Source: Phycisphaerales bacterium
GTDB taxonomy: Bacteria; Planctomycetota; Phycisphaerae; Tepidisphaerales; Tepidisphaeraceae
DNA: 40,886 bases
NCBI GenBank assembly: GCA_020853095.1
Contig: JADYZN010000047.1
Coordinates: 1 to 40,886, forward strand
Reading direction: 5' to 3'
Every line of letters starts with the position of its first letter. Position 1 is the first letter of the stretch. Below the pieces are notes generated by a model, which was given only the letters and a program-made list of their open reading frames with translations, was not told where the DNA came from and searched no databases. Positions 24,098 through 33,085 of this stretch are shown piece by piece. The translations under genes and the position numbers were made by a program.

Positions 24098-25026
24098 GCC
24101 TGGATGAATCATCCGATTTTTCACGCGAACAACTGCGCGAACACCGCCACCGGCGGATGATTCGCCGCGGCCGGCGGGCGTACATCCGCTCGGTCTATTT
24201 TCTGCCGAGTCTGGCGACCCTGGGCAACGCCATCTGCGGGTTCGGCGCGATGTACGTCGCCGCCCTGGAAAGCGGCGTCCGCGGACCGGACCGGTTGACC
24301 AACCTCTTTTCCCAGCACGCCTATTCGGTGGCGGCCTATCTGATTTTTCTGGCGATGGTGTTCGACGCCCTCGATGGCCGGCTGGCGCGCTTCACCCGGC
24401 ACACCACGGATTTCGGCGGCCAGCTTGACAGCCTGGCGGATGTGCTGTCGTTCGGCGCCGCCCCGGCCTTTCTGGCCCTTCAGGTCTTCAAGACCTATCA
24501 CCTGGAACTGGTGACGCCCCTCTCCCGGCTGATCTGGGCAGTCGGAGCGCTGTACGTCGGGTGCGCGGCGATGCGGCTGGCGCGGTTCAACGTCTCCAAC
24601 GAACATGGTGAACAACACCATTTTTCGTTTCTGGGTCTGCCCAGCCCCGGCGCCGGCGGGGCGGTGGCGGCGTTCATCCTGATGCAGCAGGATTTGCAGC
24701 GCAACGGACTGGAGTGGCTGTCGGCCGTCTGCGTCTGGCTGTTGCCGGGGCTGGTGCTGGCGTCCGGATTGTTGATGGTGAGCAACATCCGCTATCCCCA
24801 CCTGGTGAACCGGTATCTGCGCGGCAAACGATCCATCGGCCGGCTGGTGCTGGTGCTGGTGCTGCTGTTGCTGCTGGTGGTCTGGCATCAGTACACGCTG
24901 GGGATCGCCATGCTGATCTACGCGGCGTGGGGGCCGGCGCTGTGGGCATATGCGAGGGTGCGGGCCAGGGAGCAATCCGGGGAGAAACCCAGGGAGAAAC
25001 CCAGGGAGCAGCCCCATGCCGGATAA
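24094..25026 (+). CDS. pssA: CDP-diacylglycerol-serine O-phosphatidyltransferase
   Basis: 310 residues. The CDP-alcohol phosphotransferase motif is complete: Asp94-Gly95, Ala98-Arg99, Gly108, Asp112, Asp116. Multiple membrane helices follow. It makes phosphatidylserine, the substrate of the preceding Psd, so the pair forms the phosphatidylethanolamine branch. It is translationally coupled to psd by an ATGA overlap and overlaps gltX by 11 bases. The C-terminal tail REQSGEKPREKPREQP is encoded by a 12-bp tandem repeat. Confidence 0.93.
   Translation: MSLDESSDFSREQLREHRHRRMIRRGRRAYIRSVYFLPSLATLGNAICGFGAMYVAALESGVRGPDRLTNLFSQHAYSVAAYLIFLAMVFDALDGRLARFTRHTTDFGGQLDSLADVLSFGAAPAFLALQVFKTYHLELVTPLSRLIWAVGALYVGCAAMRLARFNVSNEHGEQHHFSFLGLPSPGAGGAVAAFILMQQDLQRNGLEWLSAVCVWLLPGLVLASGLLMVSNIRYPHLVNRYLRGKRSIGRLVLVLVLLLLLVVWHQYTLGIAMLIYAAWGPALWAYARVRAREQSGEKPREKPREQPHAG
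24968..25015 (+). repeat. Four 12-bp tandem units at the pssA/gltX junction
   Basis: Units begin at 24968, 24980, 24992 and 25004. The middle two are identical (GGGAGAAACCCA) and the outer two are variants starting GGGAGC. The array ends exactly at the gltX ATG. It is in frame in pssA, adding four residues per unit, and each unit carries a GGGAG Shine-Dalgarno-like core. Confidence 0.85.
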
Positions 25027-26656
25027 ATGCCCGGATCAATGCGTGGTGACGCGATTTGCCCCCTCGCCGACGGGATATCTGCACGTCGGCGGCGCGCGGA
25101 CGGCGCTGTTCAACTGGCTGCTGGCCCGGCATTTTGGCGGCCAGTTTCTGCTGCGGATCGAAGACACCGACTTGAACCGCAGCACCGAACAGGCGGTGCA
25201 TCAGTTGCTGGATGATCTGCGCTGGCTGGGATTGCACTGGGACAACGACCAACTGGTCTTCCAATCGAAACGGACGGATGTTTACAACCATCTCATCGCG
25301 CAACTGATCGAACGGGGGCAGGCGTACAAGGCGTATGAGACGGCCGGCGAGCTGGATGCCCTGCGAAAGGCGGCCGAACGCGAAAAACGCAATTTCATCT
25401 ATCAGCGCCCGCAACTCACCCAGGAACGGATTCGCCAATACGAGGCCGAGGGCCGGCCGCACGTGGTGCGGTTCGCGATCAAGGCGCAAACCTACCGGTT
25501 TCGTGACGTGGTGCTGGACAAGGAGATCGTGGTCCAGCCGGATCAGGTGCAGGATTTTGTCATCCGCAAGACCGATGGGATGCCGACGTATCATTTCGCC
25601 GTGGTGGTGGATGATGCAGGGATGGGCGTCACCCACATTCTGCGCGGCCAGGAACATCTGCTCAACACGATCAACCACATCGCCCTGCAGGAGGCCCTGG
25701 GGTATCCGCGCCCGGAATACGGGCATCTGCCGATCATTCTCAATCCCGATGGCTCGAAGATGGGCAAACGGGATCGCGACAAGAAAATCCGCCACCATGC
25801 GAACCTGTGGTTGAAGAACCATCAGCAGGATTCGGCGAAGCTGTCGGATGAGTCGGGGTTGTCGGCCGACCGGCTCGGGCAGTGGATCGGCGACTCTCAA
25901 AAACAGCTCGATCTGGCCGAACAATCGGCCCTGATGAAGGCGGTCGGGCTGCGCGAGTCGGACTTGCCGGAAATTCTGGTTCATGATTTTCGGCGAAACG
26001 GATATCTGCCGGAGACGTTGCTCAATTTTCTGGCCCTGCTGGGGTGGTCTGCCGGCGGCGACAAGGAACGCCTGGGCATTGATCAAATGATCGAGCTGTT
26101 TTCCATTGACGGGATCGGCAAATCCAATTCCAAATTCGACCGGGACAAGCTGTTGTCGTTCAACACCGAAGCCTGCGCGGCCGCCCCGACCGACCGGCTG
26201 GTGAAGGCGATGCGCGATTATCTGTCGGTGAATCCCGATTCACCGCTCCATCGGGCCACCGACATACAACTTGGACAGCTTTTTGAAATGAAAAAGGGGA
26301 TTCACACGCTTCGCGAGATCGACGATCTGACCGGGTTTTTCTTTCTGAAGGATGAACAGGTTGTATTCGACCCCGCCGCCGTCGAAAAGGTGTTGCGCAA
26401 ACAGGAGGGACTGGCGCACCTGCGGGAGATTCTGCCGGCGTTGCGGGCGGTGGCCGACTGGTCGGCCGGTGCCCTGGAAGCATTCGTCAAGACGTGGTGC
26501 GAACAAAAGCAACTGGGCCTTGGAAAAGTCGCCCAGCCGATCCGCATCGCCATCAGCGGCTCGACCATCAGCCCGCCGATCTTCGAGAGCCTCGAATTCC
26601 TCGGCCGATCATCCACCTTGATCCGGATCGAACGCTGCCTGCGGTCAAACGGTTAA
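25016..26656 (+). CDS. gltX: Glutamyl-tRNA synthetase with insertion after KMSKS
   Basis: 546 residues, longer than the usual 470-500. The HIGH-type motif is [10 protein letters not shown] (17-26) and the KMSKS-type motif KMGKR (248-252). Between KMGKRD and the conserved [16 protein letters not shown] (329-344) lie about 77 residues, against about 15 in E. coli, so roughly 60 residues are inserted there. It charges tRNA-Glu. The start was chosen because it matches the family N-terminus and follows a GGGAG. Its stop codon overlaps the convergent glnS stop in TTAA. Confidence 0.95.
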   Translation: MPDKCPDQCVVTRFAPSPTGYLHVGGARTALFNWLLARHFGGQFLLRIEDTDLNRSTEQAVHQLLDDLRWLGLHWDNDQLVFQSKRTDVYNHLIAQLIERGQAYKAYETAGELDALRKAAEREKRNFIYQRPQLTQERIRQYEAEGRPHVVRFAIKAQTYRFRDVVLDKEIVVQPDQVQDFVIRKTDGMPTYHFAVVVDDAGMGVTHILRGQEHLLNTINHIALQEALGYPRPEYGHLPIILNPDGSKMGKRDRDKKIRHHANLWLKNHQQDSAKLSDESGLSADRLGQWIGDSQKQLDLAEQSALMKAVGLRESDLPEILVHDFRRNGYLPETLLNFLALLGWSAGGDKERLGIDQMIELFSIDGIGKSNSKFDRDKLLSFNTEACAAAPTDRLVKAMRDYLSVNPDSPLHRATDIQLGQLFEMKKGIHTLREIDDLTGFFFLKDEQVVFDPAAVEKVLRKQEGLAHLREILPALRAVADWSAGALEAFVKTWCEQKQLGLGKVAQPIRIAISGSTISPPIFESLEFLGRSSTLIRIERCLRSNG

Positions 26657-28386
26657 GAGGCCGGTTTTTTCTTTTCCATCTTCGACCAGGTGTCCTTCAA
26701 TGAGACCGTGCGGTTGAAGACCGGCCGCAGCGGCCTGGAATCCCTGGAATCGACGCAGAAATAGCCGTGCCGTTCAAATTGAAACCGTTCGCCTGCGGCG
26801 GCCTCTTTCAGGCTTGGTTCCAGTCTCGCGTCAGCGGCCACCACCAGCGAATGGGGGTTTAAGTTCGCCAGATAACTTTGCCCTTCGGGAACGTCGTTCG
26901 GGTCTTGCTTGTTGAACAGGTGGTCGTACAACCGCACCTCGGCCTGGACCGCGTGGGCCGCCGACACCCAGTGGATCGTCCCCTTGACCTTGCGGCCATC
27001 GGGCGAATCGCCCCCCCGCGTGGCCGGATCGTAAGTGCAGTGAACTTCGGTGATGACGCCCTGGTCGTCCTTGACGATGGTTGTGCAGCGGACAAAAAAG
27101 GCGTATCGCAGCCGCACCTCCTGCCCCGGCGCCAGGCGGTGATATTTCGGCGGCGGGATTTCACGAAAATCATCCTGCTCGATGTATAGAACCCTGGAAA
27201 ACGGAATTTTCCGCGTGCCGGCCGCGGGGTCTTCGGGGTTGTTGATCGCATCCAGCTCCTCGCTTTGGCCTTCGGGGTAGTTGTCGATGACCAGCTTCAG
27301 CGGATCGAGCACCCCCATCCGGCGCGGGGCGCGCCTGTTCATATCATCCCGCAGCGCGTTTTCAAGCCGTGAGACGTCGATCACGCTGTCGAACTTGGTG
27401 ACGCCCACCGACCGCGCGAACTGCCCGATCGCCTCGGGCGTGTATCCCCGCCGACGAAACGCGCTCAAGGTCGGCATGCGCGGATCATCCCACCCGTTGA
27501 CGTGCCCTCCTTTGACCAGCTCCAGCAGCCGGCGCTTGGACAGGACGGTGTACGTCAGGTTCAGCCGGGCGAATTCCGATTGTTGCGGCCGATACGAAAC
27601 GTTGGCCGGCGCGCCGCCCAGTTTGGCGATGTTGTCGACAAACCAGTTGTACAACGGCCGGTGGTTTTCAAATTCCAGCGTGCAGATCGAATGGGTGACC
27701 CCTTCGATCCAGTCGCTCTGGCCGTGCGCCCAGTCGTACATCGGGTAGATGCACCATTGCGAACCGGTGCGGTGATGCTCGGCATGGGCGATGCGGTACA
27801 TCACCGGATCGCGCAGGTTGAGGTTGGGGCTGGCCATGTCGATCTTCGCCCGCAGCGTCCGCGCGCCATCGGGAAATTCGCCGTTGCGCATCCGCTCCAG
27901 CAGGTCGAGGTTTTCCTGAACCGGCCGGTCGCGGTGGGGGCTGGGCGTCCCCGGCTGGGTCAACGAACCGCGCATCCTGCTGATCTGGTCGGCGCTCAGA
28001 TCGCACACGTAAGCCAGCCCCGCGCCAGTCAGCAGCACCGCCCAGTCATAGAGCCGTTGAAAATAATCCGAGGCGTAATAAAGGTGTTCGCCCCAGTCAA
28101 ACCCCAGCCAGCGGACATCCTCCATGATCGAATCGACGTATTCCTGGTCCTCCTTGGCGGGGTTGGTGTCGTCGAACCGCAGGTGGCATCGGCCGGCGTT
28201 CTCCTGGGCGAGGCCGAAATTCAAACAGATCGACTTGGCGTGGCCGATGTGCAGATAACCGTTGGGTTCGGGCGGAAACCGGGTGATGACCCGGCCGGCG
28301 AATTTGCCGCTGGCGTTGTCCTGCGCGACGATCTCGCGGATAAAGTCGCTGGCGGGCGGTGCGGGGTTCAAAGGGGCGCTGCTCAT
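26653..28386 (-). CDS. glnS: Glutaminyl-tRNA synthetase
   Basis: 577 residues, normal for bacterial GlnRS. The HIGH motif is in [15 protein letters not shown] (residues 38-52) and the KMSKS-type motif is [10 protein letters not shown]. It attaches glutamine directly to tRNA-Gln, and a matching tRNA-Gln(UUG) gene lies at 35810-35880. GAGGAAG lies upstream of the ATG. It is convergent with gltX and shares four bases with it. Confidence 0.97.
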   Translation of the reverse strand: MSSAPLNPAPPASDFIREIVAQDNASGKFAGRVITRFPPEPNGYLHIGHAKSICLNFGLAQENAGRCHLRFDDTNPAKEDQEYVDSIMEDVRWLGFDWGEHLYYASDYFQRLYDWAVLLTGAGLAYVCDLSADQISRMRGSLTQPGTPSPHRDRPVQENLDLLERMRNGEFPDGARTLRAKIDMASPNLNLRDPVMYRIAHAEHHRTGSQWCIYPMYDWAHGQSDWIEGVTHSICTLEFENHRPLYNWFVDNIAKLGGAPANVSYRPQQSEFARLNLTYTVLSKRRLLELVKGGHVNGWDDPRMPTLSAFRRRGYTPEAIGQFARSVGVTKFDSVIDVSRLENALRDDMNRRAPRRMGVLDPLKLVIDNYPEGQSEELDAINNPEDPAAGTRKIPFSRVLYIEQDDFREIPPPKYHRLAPGQEVRLRYAFFVRCTTIVKDDQGVITEVHCTYDPATRGGDSPDGRKVKGTIHWVSAAHAVQAEVRLYDHLFNKQDPNDVPEGQSYLANLNPHSLVVAADARLEPSLKEAAAGERFQFERHGYFCVDSRDSRPLRPVFNRTVSLKDTWSKMEKKKPAS

Positions 28387-28519
28387 GTTTTGCTTCCTCG
28401 ATGGCGGTATAATTTTATTCTCATTTACCCGATTTGGGTCGATTTGTCGCCCCGGCGGTTTGACGGCATGTTGACAGCGGCCGCCGGGCGGGGACAGGAT
28501 GGACGGGGTTGGTTAAGAT

Positions 28520-29251
28520 ATGGCGATGCGTTTTCTGGTGACGGCCGGCAGCACGCGGGAAATGATCGACCAGGTCCGCGACTGGGGCAATATTTTCACG
28601 GGCAACACGGGTCTGGCCATCGCCAGGGCCTTGTCGTCGGCGGGGCGGGTCGATCTGCTCAGCGGCAACGAGCAGCACGTGGCGGAGCTTGCGGGATCAT
28701 CCTCGATCCGTGCGTCGTTGTTTCATTCCCATGACCAGCTCAAAGGGGCGCTGGCGGCGTTGATGGCGATGGAAAGCTACGATGCGGTCTTCATGACCGC
28801 CGCCGTGGCCGACTATCGGCCGGTGAGGGTCTATGCGGTCCTTTCCCGCCAGCCCTACACCGCCGACGGGGCGCACGAACGCTGGATGGTGCAGGATGTG
28901 CAGGCCGGCAAGGTCAAAAGCAGCCACGCCGCCATCGCCGTCCTGGGCGAGCCGACCGAAAAACTGATCGACCTGTTTCGCACGGCCTGGCGCTACCAGG
29001 GGTTGCTGGTGAAGTTCAAACTTGAAGTCAACGCCGCCGAGGATGAACTGATCCGCATCGGCCAGGCCAGCCGCCTCAGCAGCGGGGCCGATTACCTGGT
29101 CGCCAACACCCTCGAAATGACCAAAGGCCCCAACGCCGGCGCCTTCCTGCTCAGCAACGCCGGCCACGAGTGGGTTTCGCGCGATGAACTGCCCTCAAGG
29201 CTGCTGATGGCCGCCCGCCAGAACATCCAATCCACCACGGCGATCAGTTAA
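28520..29251 (+). CDS. coaB: Stand-alone phosphopantothenate-cysteine ligase (CoaB-like)
   Basis: 243 residues corresponding only to the C-terminal, CoaB half of the usual bifunctional Dfp/CoaBC protein (coenzyme A synthesis). TAGSTREMIDQVRDW, TGNTGLAIA, AAVADYRP and the GKVKSS stretch match the ligase. The normal NxSSG loop reads NIFTGNTG. No CoaC (flavin decarboxylase) domain is attached or adjacent. Its stop overlaps the convergent dnaB stop in TTAA. A TATAAT at 28408-28413 is the nearest promoter-like box. Confidence 0.85.
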   Translation: MAMRFLVTAGSTREMIDQVRDWGNIFTGNTGLAIARALSSAGRVDLLSGNEQHVAELAGSSSIRASLFHSHDQLKGALAALMAMESYDAVFMTAAVADYRPVRVYAVLSRQPYTADGAHERWMVQDVQAGKVKSSHAAIAVLGEPTEKLIDLFRTAWRYQGLLVKFKLEVNAAEDELIRIGQASRLSSGADYLVANTLEMTKGPNAGAFLLSNAGHEWVSRDELPSRLLMAARQNIQSTTAIS

Positions 29252-30606
29252 AACGGCTCGGCCCCGCCCGCCAGGTTCTTAAATCGCGTCGTGCGCGAAT
29301 CGAACGTCAGTTTGACCGTGCCGGTCGGCCCGTTGCGCTGTTTGGCGATGATGACCTCGGCGATGTTGTCCGGCTGAAAATCCGGCTCGGACATGCGGTA
29401 ATAATCCTCGCGATGCAGCAGCATGATCACGTCCGCATCCTGTTCGATGGACCCCGATTCACGCAGGTCGCTCATCCGCGGCCGATGCCCATCCCGACCT
29501 TCGGCGGCGCGGTTGAGCTGGGACAGGCAGATCACCGGCACGTTCAGTTCACGCGCCACCGCCTTGATGCCGCGTGAAATCTCGCTGATCTGCTGCTGGC
29601 GGCTTTCGGGGCCGGGATTGTCCATCAACTGCATGTAGTCGATCATGATGCACTTGATGTCATGCTGCAGCTTCAATCGGCGCGATTTGGCGCGCAAATC
29701 CAGGATCGTCAAACCGGCCGAATCATCCACCCAGATCGGCGCCTTGGCCAGCTCGCCCACCACGTTGGCCAGGTGCTGATATTCATGCGCCTGCAGCATC
29801 CCTTTTCGCAGCTTGTGGGCGTCGATCTGCCCCCGGCTGCACAGCATGCGCTGGGCCAGTTGCTGTTTGCTCATTTCCAGCGAAAAAACCGCGCACGGAA
29901 TCCCCCGGCAGGCGATGTTTTCGATGACGTTCATCGCGAAGGCGGTCTTGCCCATGCTCGGACGGGCCGCGACGATGATCATCTCGCCGTTCTGCAGGCC
30001 GTTGAGCATGTCGTCCAGCTCAAAATATTCGCTCTCCAGCCCGCGCTGGCCGCGGTTTTCGATCATCTCGAACACTTCGTGAAGCACCTGCTCCATCGAC
30101 ACCAGCGCGTTGGTCACCTTCTTCTGGGCGATGTCGAAAATCTTCTTCTCGGCCTTGTCCAGCACCAGGTCGGCTTCTTCGTGGGGTGAATAGGCATCCC
30201 GCAGAATGTCGTTGCTGGCCGCGATGAGCTGGCGAAGCAGCGCCTTTTCCCGCACGATTCCGGCGTAATGCACCCCATGCGCCGCGGATGGGACCGTGTT
30301 GAGAATCTTCGCCAGGTATTCCGAACCGCCGACCTCCTCCAATAGCTGCCGTTTGATCAGTTCCTCCCGCACGATCACCGCGTCGATCGGGCGGTTCTGC
30401 TCGTACAGTTTGACCAGGATGTCGTAGAGAATCTGGTTGTCGGCCAGATAAAACGCCTCCCGGTCGATGATCTGCACCACCTGTCCGATGATGTCCTTGG
30501 TGCTGTCGAGCATCATCGACGCCAGCAGGCACATCTCGGCGTCGATCGAATGGGGTGGCAGCTTGTCAAACTGACTGGCGAAGGAAGGTTCGATCAGTTG
30601 GGTCAT
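29248..30606 (-). CDS. dnaB: Replicative DNA helicase DnaB
   Basis: 452 residues, normal length and no intein. The N-terminal domain (about 15-115) binds primase. The C-terminal RecA-like motor has Walker A at 214-221 (ARPSMGKT), Walker B in CIMIDYMQLM, and SLEMSKQQLAQRML. It unwinds DNA at the replication fork. It lies just downstream of the rpsF-ssb-rplI unit, but a terminator and its own promoter at 30640-30668 separate them. Confidence 0.97.
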   Translation of the reverse strand: MTQLIEPSFASQFDKLPPHSIDAEMCLLASMMLDSTKDIIGQVVQIIDREAFYLADNQILYDILVKLYEQNRPIDAVIVREELIKRQLLEEVGGSEYLAKILNTVPSAAHGVHYAGIVREKALLRQLIAASNDILRDAYSPHEEADLVLDKAEKKIFDIAQKKVTNALVSMEQVLHEVFEMIENRGQRGLESEYFELDDMLNGLQNGEMIIVAARPSMGKTAFAMNVIENIACRGIPCAVFSLEMSKQQLAQRMLCSRGQIDAHKLRKGMLQAHEYQHLANVVGELAKAPIWVDDSAGLTILDLRAKSRRLKLQHDIKCIMIDYMQLMDNPGPESRQQQISEISRGIKAVARELNVPVICLSQLNRAAEGRDGHRPRMSDLRESGSIEQDADVIMLLHREDYYRMSEPDFQPDNIAEVIIAKQRNGPTGTVKLTFDSRTTRFKNLAGGAEPF

Positions 30607-30639
30607 GGCGATTCGTCCCTGAAATGGCCAGTTACGAAC

Positions 30640-30668
30640 ATTATCCTAACCGCATCATCGTGATGCAA
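30640..30668 (-). promoter_or_regulatory. Sigma-70-type promoter of dnaB
   Basis: On the minus strand TTGCAT (complement of 30663-30668) is followed after exactly 17 bases by GATAAT (complement of 30640-30645). Transcription would start about 27 bases before the dnaB ATG, leaving room for the AGGGA ribosome binding site. Confidence 0.7.
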
Positions 30669-30695
30669 GCATGAATTGTACGTCCTGACTGTACA

Positions 30696-30735
30696 TCAAA
30701 AAAGAATCCGCGCCGTGAAGAGGATCACGGCGCGG
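30696..30735 (-). terminator. Intrinsic terminator after rplI
   Basis: A perfect 11-bp stem, CCGCGCCGTGA (30708-30718) and TCACGGCGCGG (30725-30735), has a 6-base loop. On the minus strand it is followed by TTCTTTTTTG. It ends the long glmU-to-rplI unit. Confidence 0.9.
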
Positions 30736-30772
30736 ACAAGTTCTGCACGAACAATGCACAACGGGAGGCGAT

Positions 30773-31294
30773 TTACGCTTCCTGTGCTTCGGTCGCGGCC
30801 GCGGCCGATTTGCGGGCGGCGTCGATAGCGGCCTTGCTTTCCGCATCGGGGGCGACCCAGATCTTGATGTCGGCCGCCAAATCCTCGGTAAAACGCACCT
30901 GCACCGTGTAGGTGTCGATGCGATCCAGCTTACCCGGCAGGTTGACATCGTCCGGATTGATGTTGAATCCCTGCGTTTGCAAGCCCCGCGCGATGTCGGT
31001 GGCGCTGACCGAACCGAACAGGTGGCCCTGGTCGTTGGCTCGACGTTCCAACGTCACCTCGACACCCTCCAGTTGCTTGATCATCGCGGCCTGCTGTTCA
31101 CGACGCTCGCGCTCCTGCCGTTCGATCTCCTGGCGGCGGGCTTCGATCTTCTTGACGTTGTTCGGTGTCGGCTCCACCGCCAACTCCTTGGGCAACAAAT
31201 AGTTGCGGGCATATCCGGGCGAAACTTCCACCACGTCTCCCACCCGACCGACGTTCTTGATCGACTCTTTCAACAACAATTTCACGCGTGCCAT
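30773..31294 (-). CDS. rplI: 50S ribosomal protein L9
   Basis: 173 residues. The N-terminal RNA-binding domain (VKLLLKESIKNVGRVGDVVEVSPGYARNYLLP) is followed by the long connecting helix and the C-terminal domain (GHLFGSVSATDIA). An Ala/Glu-rich extension of about 20 residues ends the protein. GAGGT lies close to the ATG. It follows ssb by 63 bases with no rpsR between. Confidence 0.96.
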   Translation of the reverse strand: MARVKLLLKESIKNVGRVGDVVEVSPGYARNYLLPKELAVEPTPNNVKKIEARRQEIERQERERREQQAAMIKQLEGVEVTLERRANDQGHLFGSVSATDIARGLQTQGFNINPDDVNLPGKLDRIDTYTVQVRFTEDLAADIKIWVAPDAESKAAIDAARKSAAAATEAQEA

Positions 31295-31357
31295 GTTTAC
31301 CTCAACTTTTCAATAATTTTGACTGGTTTGTAATCTCTGGTCTTCACTCTTTAATCG

Positions 31358-31870
31358 TTAGAACGGGATGTCATCATCCTGGAACTGCTGGTCTTCCGGA
31401 AACGGCGGATCCTGCGGTGGCTGCGGTGTCGGCCGGCCATTTGCCGGTCGGCCCTGCGGGCGCTGTGGCCGGGAATCATCCTGGGGAGAATCATCCGGTG
31501 ACCTGCCGGCGCCGCCACCTCCGCCACCTCCGGCGTCACGTCCGCCCAACAACTGGAAATTCTCGATGACGATGGCGTGCTTGCTGCGTTTGCCGCCACC
31601 TTGCTTGTCATCCCATGTGTCGTACTTGAGCCGGCCTTCCACCAGCAAAGGCCTGCCTTTCTGGCAATATTGATTGATCACCTCGGCCTGTTTGCCGAAG
31701 GCCGAACAATCAATAAAGCAGACTTCATCGCGGTCCTCACCGGATTTTGTACGAAAACGATGATTGACCGCCAGGCCGAAATCCACCACGGCCATCTGAC
31801 TGGGCAGATACCGCAACACGGGATCGCGCGTCAGATTGCCCATCATGATGACTCGATTGTAACTGGCCAT
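31358..31870 (-). CDS. ssb: Single-stranded DNA-binding protein
   Basis: 170 residues. The OB fold occupies about 1-110 (MASYNRVIMMGNLTRDP, then VEGRLKYDTWDD). A Gly/Pro/Gln-rich disordered linker with a run of seven glycines follows, and the C-terminal acidic tip DDDIPF recruits replication and repair partners. GGAGG lies six bases upstream but is sequestered in a short hairpin (31877-31889). Confidence 0.97.
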   Translation of the reverse strand: MASYNRVIMMGNLTRDPVLRYLPSQMAVVDFGLAVNHRFRTKSGEDRDEVCFIDCSAFGKQAEVINQYCQKGRPLLVEGRLKYDTWDDKQGGGKRSKHAIVIENFQLLGGRDAGGGGGGGAGRSPDDSPQDDSRPQRPQGRPANGRPTPQPPQDPPFPEDQQFQDDDIPF

Positions 31871-31876
31871 AACGAA

Positions 31877-31889
31877 CCTCCGGTGGAGG
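31877..31889 (-). promoter_or_regulatory. Hairpin covering the ssb ribosome binding site
   Basis: On the minus strand CCTCC-ACC-GGAGG forms a compact 5-bp GC-rich hairpin. Its 3' arm is the ssb Shine-Dalgarno. It could tune ssb translation relative to rpsF, which ends 35 bases upstream. Confidence 0.5.
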
Positions 31890-31905
31890 GTGAACGATCA
31901 AATGC

Positions 31906-32388
31906 CTATTCCTTGGCGGCGGCTTCAGCGCCTTCCTCGCGGCGGGCGCGAGGCGGTCGTCCTTCGCGGTCGCGATCCCGATCGCCACGATCACCACGAT
32001 CGCGATCACGCGGGGCGCGTTCCTCCCACGAGGGCCGTTCCTCGCGCGGCTGGATCGGCTGCGGCTCCACCGCCGCCATCTCCTCGGCGTTGAGGTGATC
32101 GGCCTTGAGCACCATCACGCGAAGAATTTCCTCGCCGAGGTTCACCTCACGCTCGATCGCGGAGATCGCTTTTCCGGGCGCCTTGAAGAACGCGATGATG
32201 TAGGTTCCCCTCTTCTGGCCGCGAATCTCATAGGCGAGCTTTCGCTCATCCCATTTCTTGATCACCAGGATCTGACCCTCGTGCCGCTCGATGATCGAGC
32301 GCGCCAGGTTGATCGCCGCATCCAGATCGGCCGCGGCCGATGCGCCAAACAAAAACATCGCCTCATACTGACTCAAAGACTCTGCCAT
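31906..32388 (-). CDS. rpsF: 30S ribosomal protein S6 with charged tail
   Basis: 160 residues. Residues 1-100 are the S6 fold (QYEAMFLFGA, VIKKWDERKLAYEIRGQKRGTY, EREVNLGEEILRVMVLKAD). The last 50 residues are an Arg/Asp/Glu-rich tail with RDRDRGDRGDRDRDRE, longer than in most S6 proteins and probably disordered. GGGAG lies nine bases before the chosen ATG. An in-frame ATG five codons earlier is possible. Confidence 0.95.
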   Translation of the reverse strand: MAESLSQYEAMFLFGASAAADLDAAINLARSIIERHEGQILVIKKWDERKLAYEIRGQKRGTYIIAFFKAPGKAISAIEREVNLGEEILRVMVLKADHLNAEEMAAVEPQPIQPREERPSWEERAPRDRDRGDRGDRDRDREGRPPRARREEGAEAAAKE

Positions 32389-32445
32389 AAAAAATGCTCC
32401 CAAGCATGGGTTCTGGTCGGTCGAGCCGACCGCCGGGTAATGAAA

Positions 32446-33063
32446 CTATTCCTCTTTCTCATCCGCGTCGGCGTTGAACCGATTCATCGCCGCCGCGATT
32501 CCATTTTTCAACCACAACTCGATCGCCGCCGCCGATCGTTCGACGGCCGGATCGACCCGCGTTCGCTGGTCCTCCGTGAACCGTCCCAGCACGTAATCGC
32601 GGCCGGGAACGCGGTTCGGCGCCGGGTCGATGCCGATCCGCAGTCGCGGGTACTGGTTGGTTCCCAGCGCCCGCTCGATGTCACGCAGGCCGTTGTGCCC
32701 GCCGCTGCTGCCGCCGGCCCGCAGGCGGATTTTCCCGCACGGCAGCGCCAAATCGTCCAGCACGACCATCAGGTCCGCCGGCGACAACTGATAAAACGCC
32801 GCCGCCGCCTGCACCGACTGGCCGCTGTTGTTCATGTAGGTGGTGGGCTTCAGCAAAAGCAGTTTATCGCTTTGGCCGCCCGATTCCACCGTTCCATCCA
32901 TCGCCAGGCCGCTGAATTTGGAGCGGGCGACGCGATTGAAATCATCGCCACCGCCGATCCATCGCAGCCGCCGCGCCAGATGATCCAGCACCTCCCAGCC
33001 GATGTTGTGGCGGGTGCCGGCGTACTGCGAACCGGGATTGCCAAGCCCGACAACCAGTTTCAT
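32446..33063 (-). CDS. pth: Peptidyl-tRNA hydrolase
   Basis: 205 residues, normal. It releases tRNA from stalled peptidyl-tRNA. MKLVVGLGNPGSQYAGTRHN carries catalytic His19. TTYMNNSGQSV, LDDLALPCGKIRLR and GGHNGLRDI match the family. The ATG at 33063 fits the canonical N-terminus. An in-frame TTG six codons earlier, next to the rplY stop, is less likely. Confidence 0.96.
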   Translation of the reverse strand: MKLVVGLGNPGSQYAGTRHNIGWEVLDHLARRLRWIGGGDDFNRVARSKFSGLAMDGTVESGGQSDKLLLLKPTTYMNNSGQSVQAAAAFYQLSPADLMVVLDDLALPCGKIRLRAGGSSGGHNGLRDIERALGTNQYPRLRIGIDPAPNRVPGRDYVLGRFTEDQRTRVDPAVERSAAAIELWLKNGIAAAMNRFNADADEKEE

Positions 33064-33085
33064 GCGGCGCAACCACTCCAACAGC

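Noticed and set aside
24674-26086. 470-codon minus-strand frame opposite pssA and gltX
   Set aside because: It spans two well-identified genes and shows no domain or start signal.
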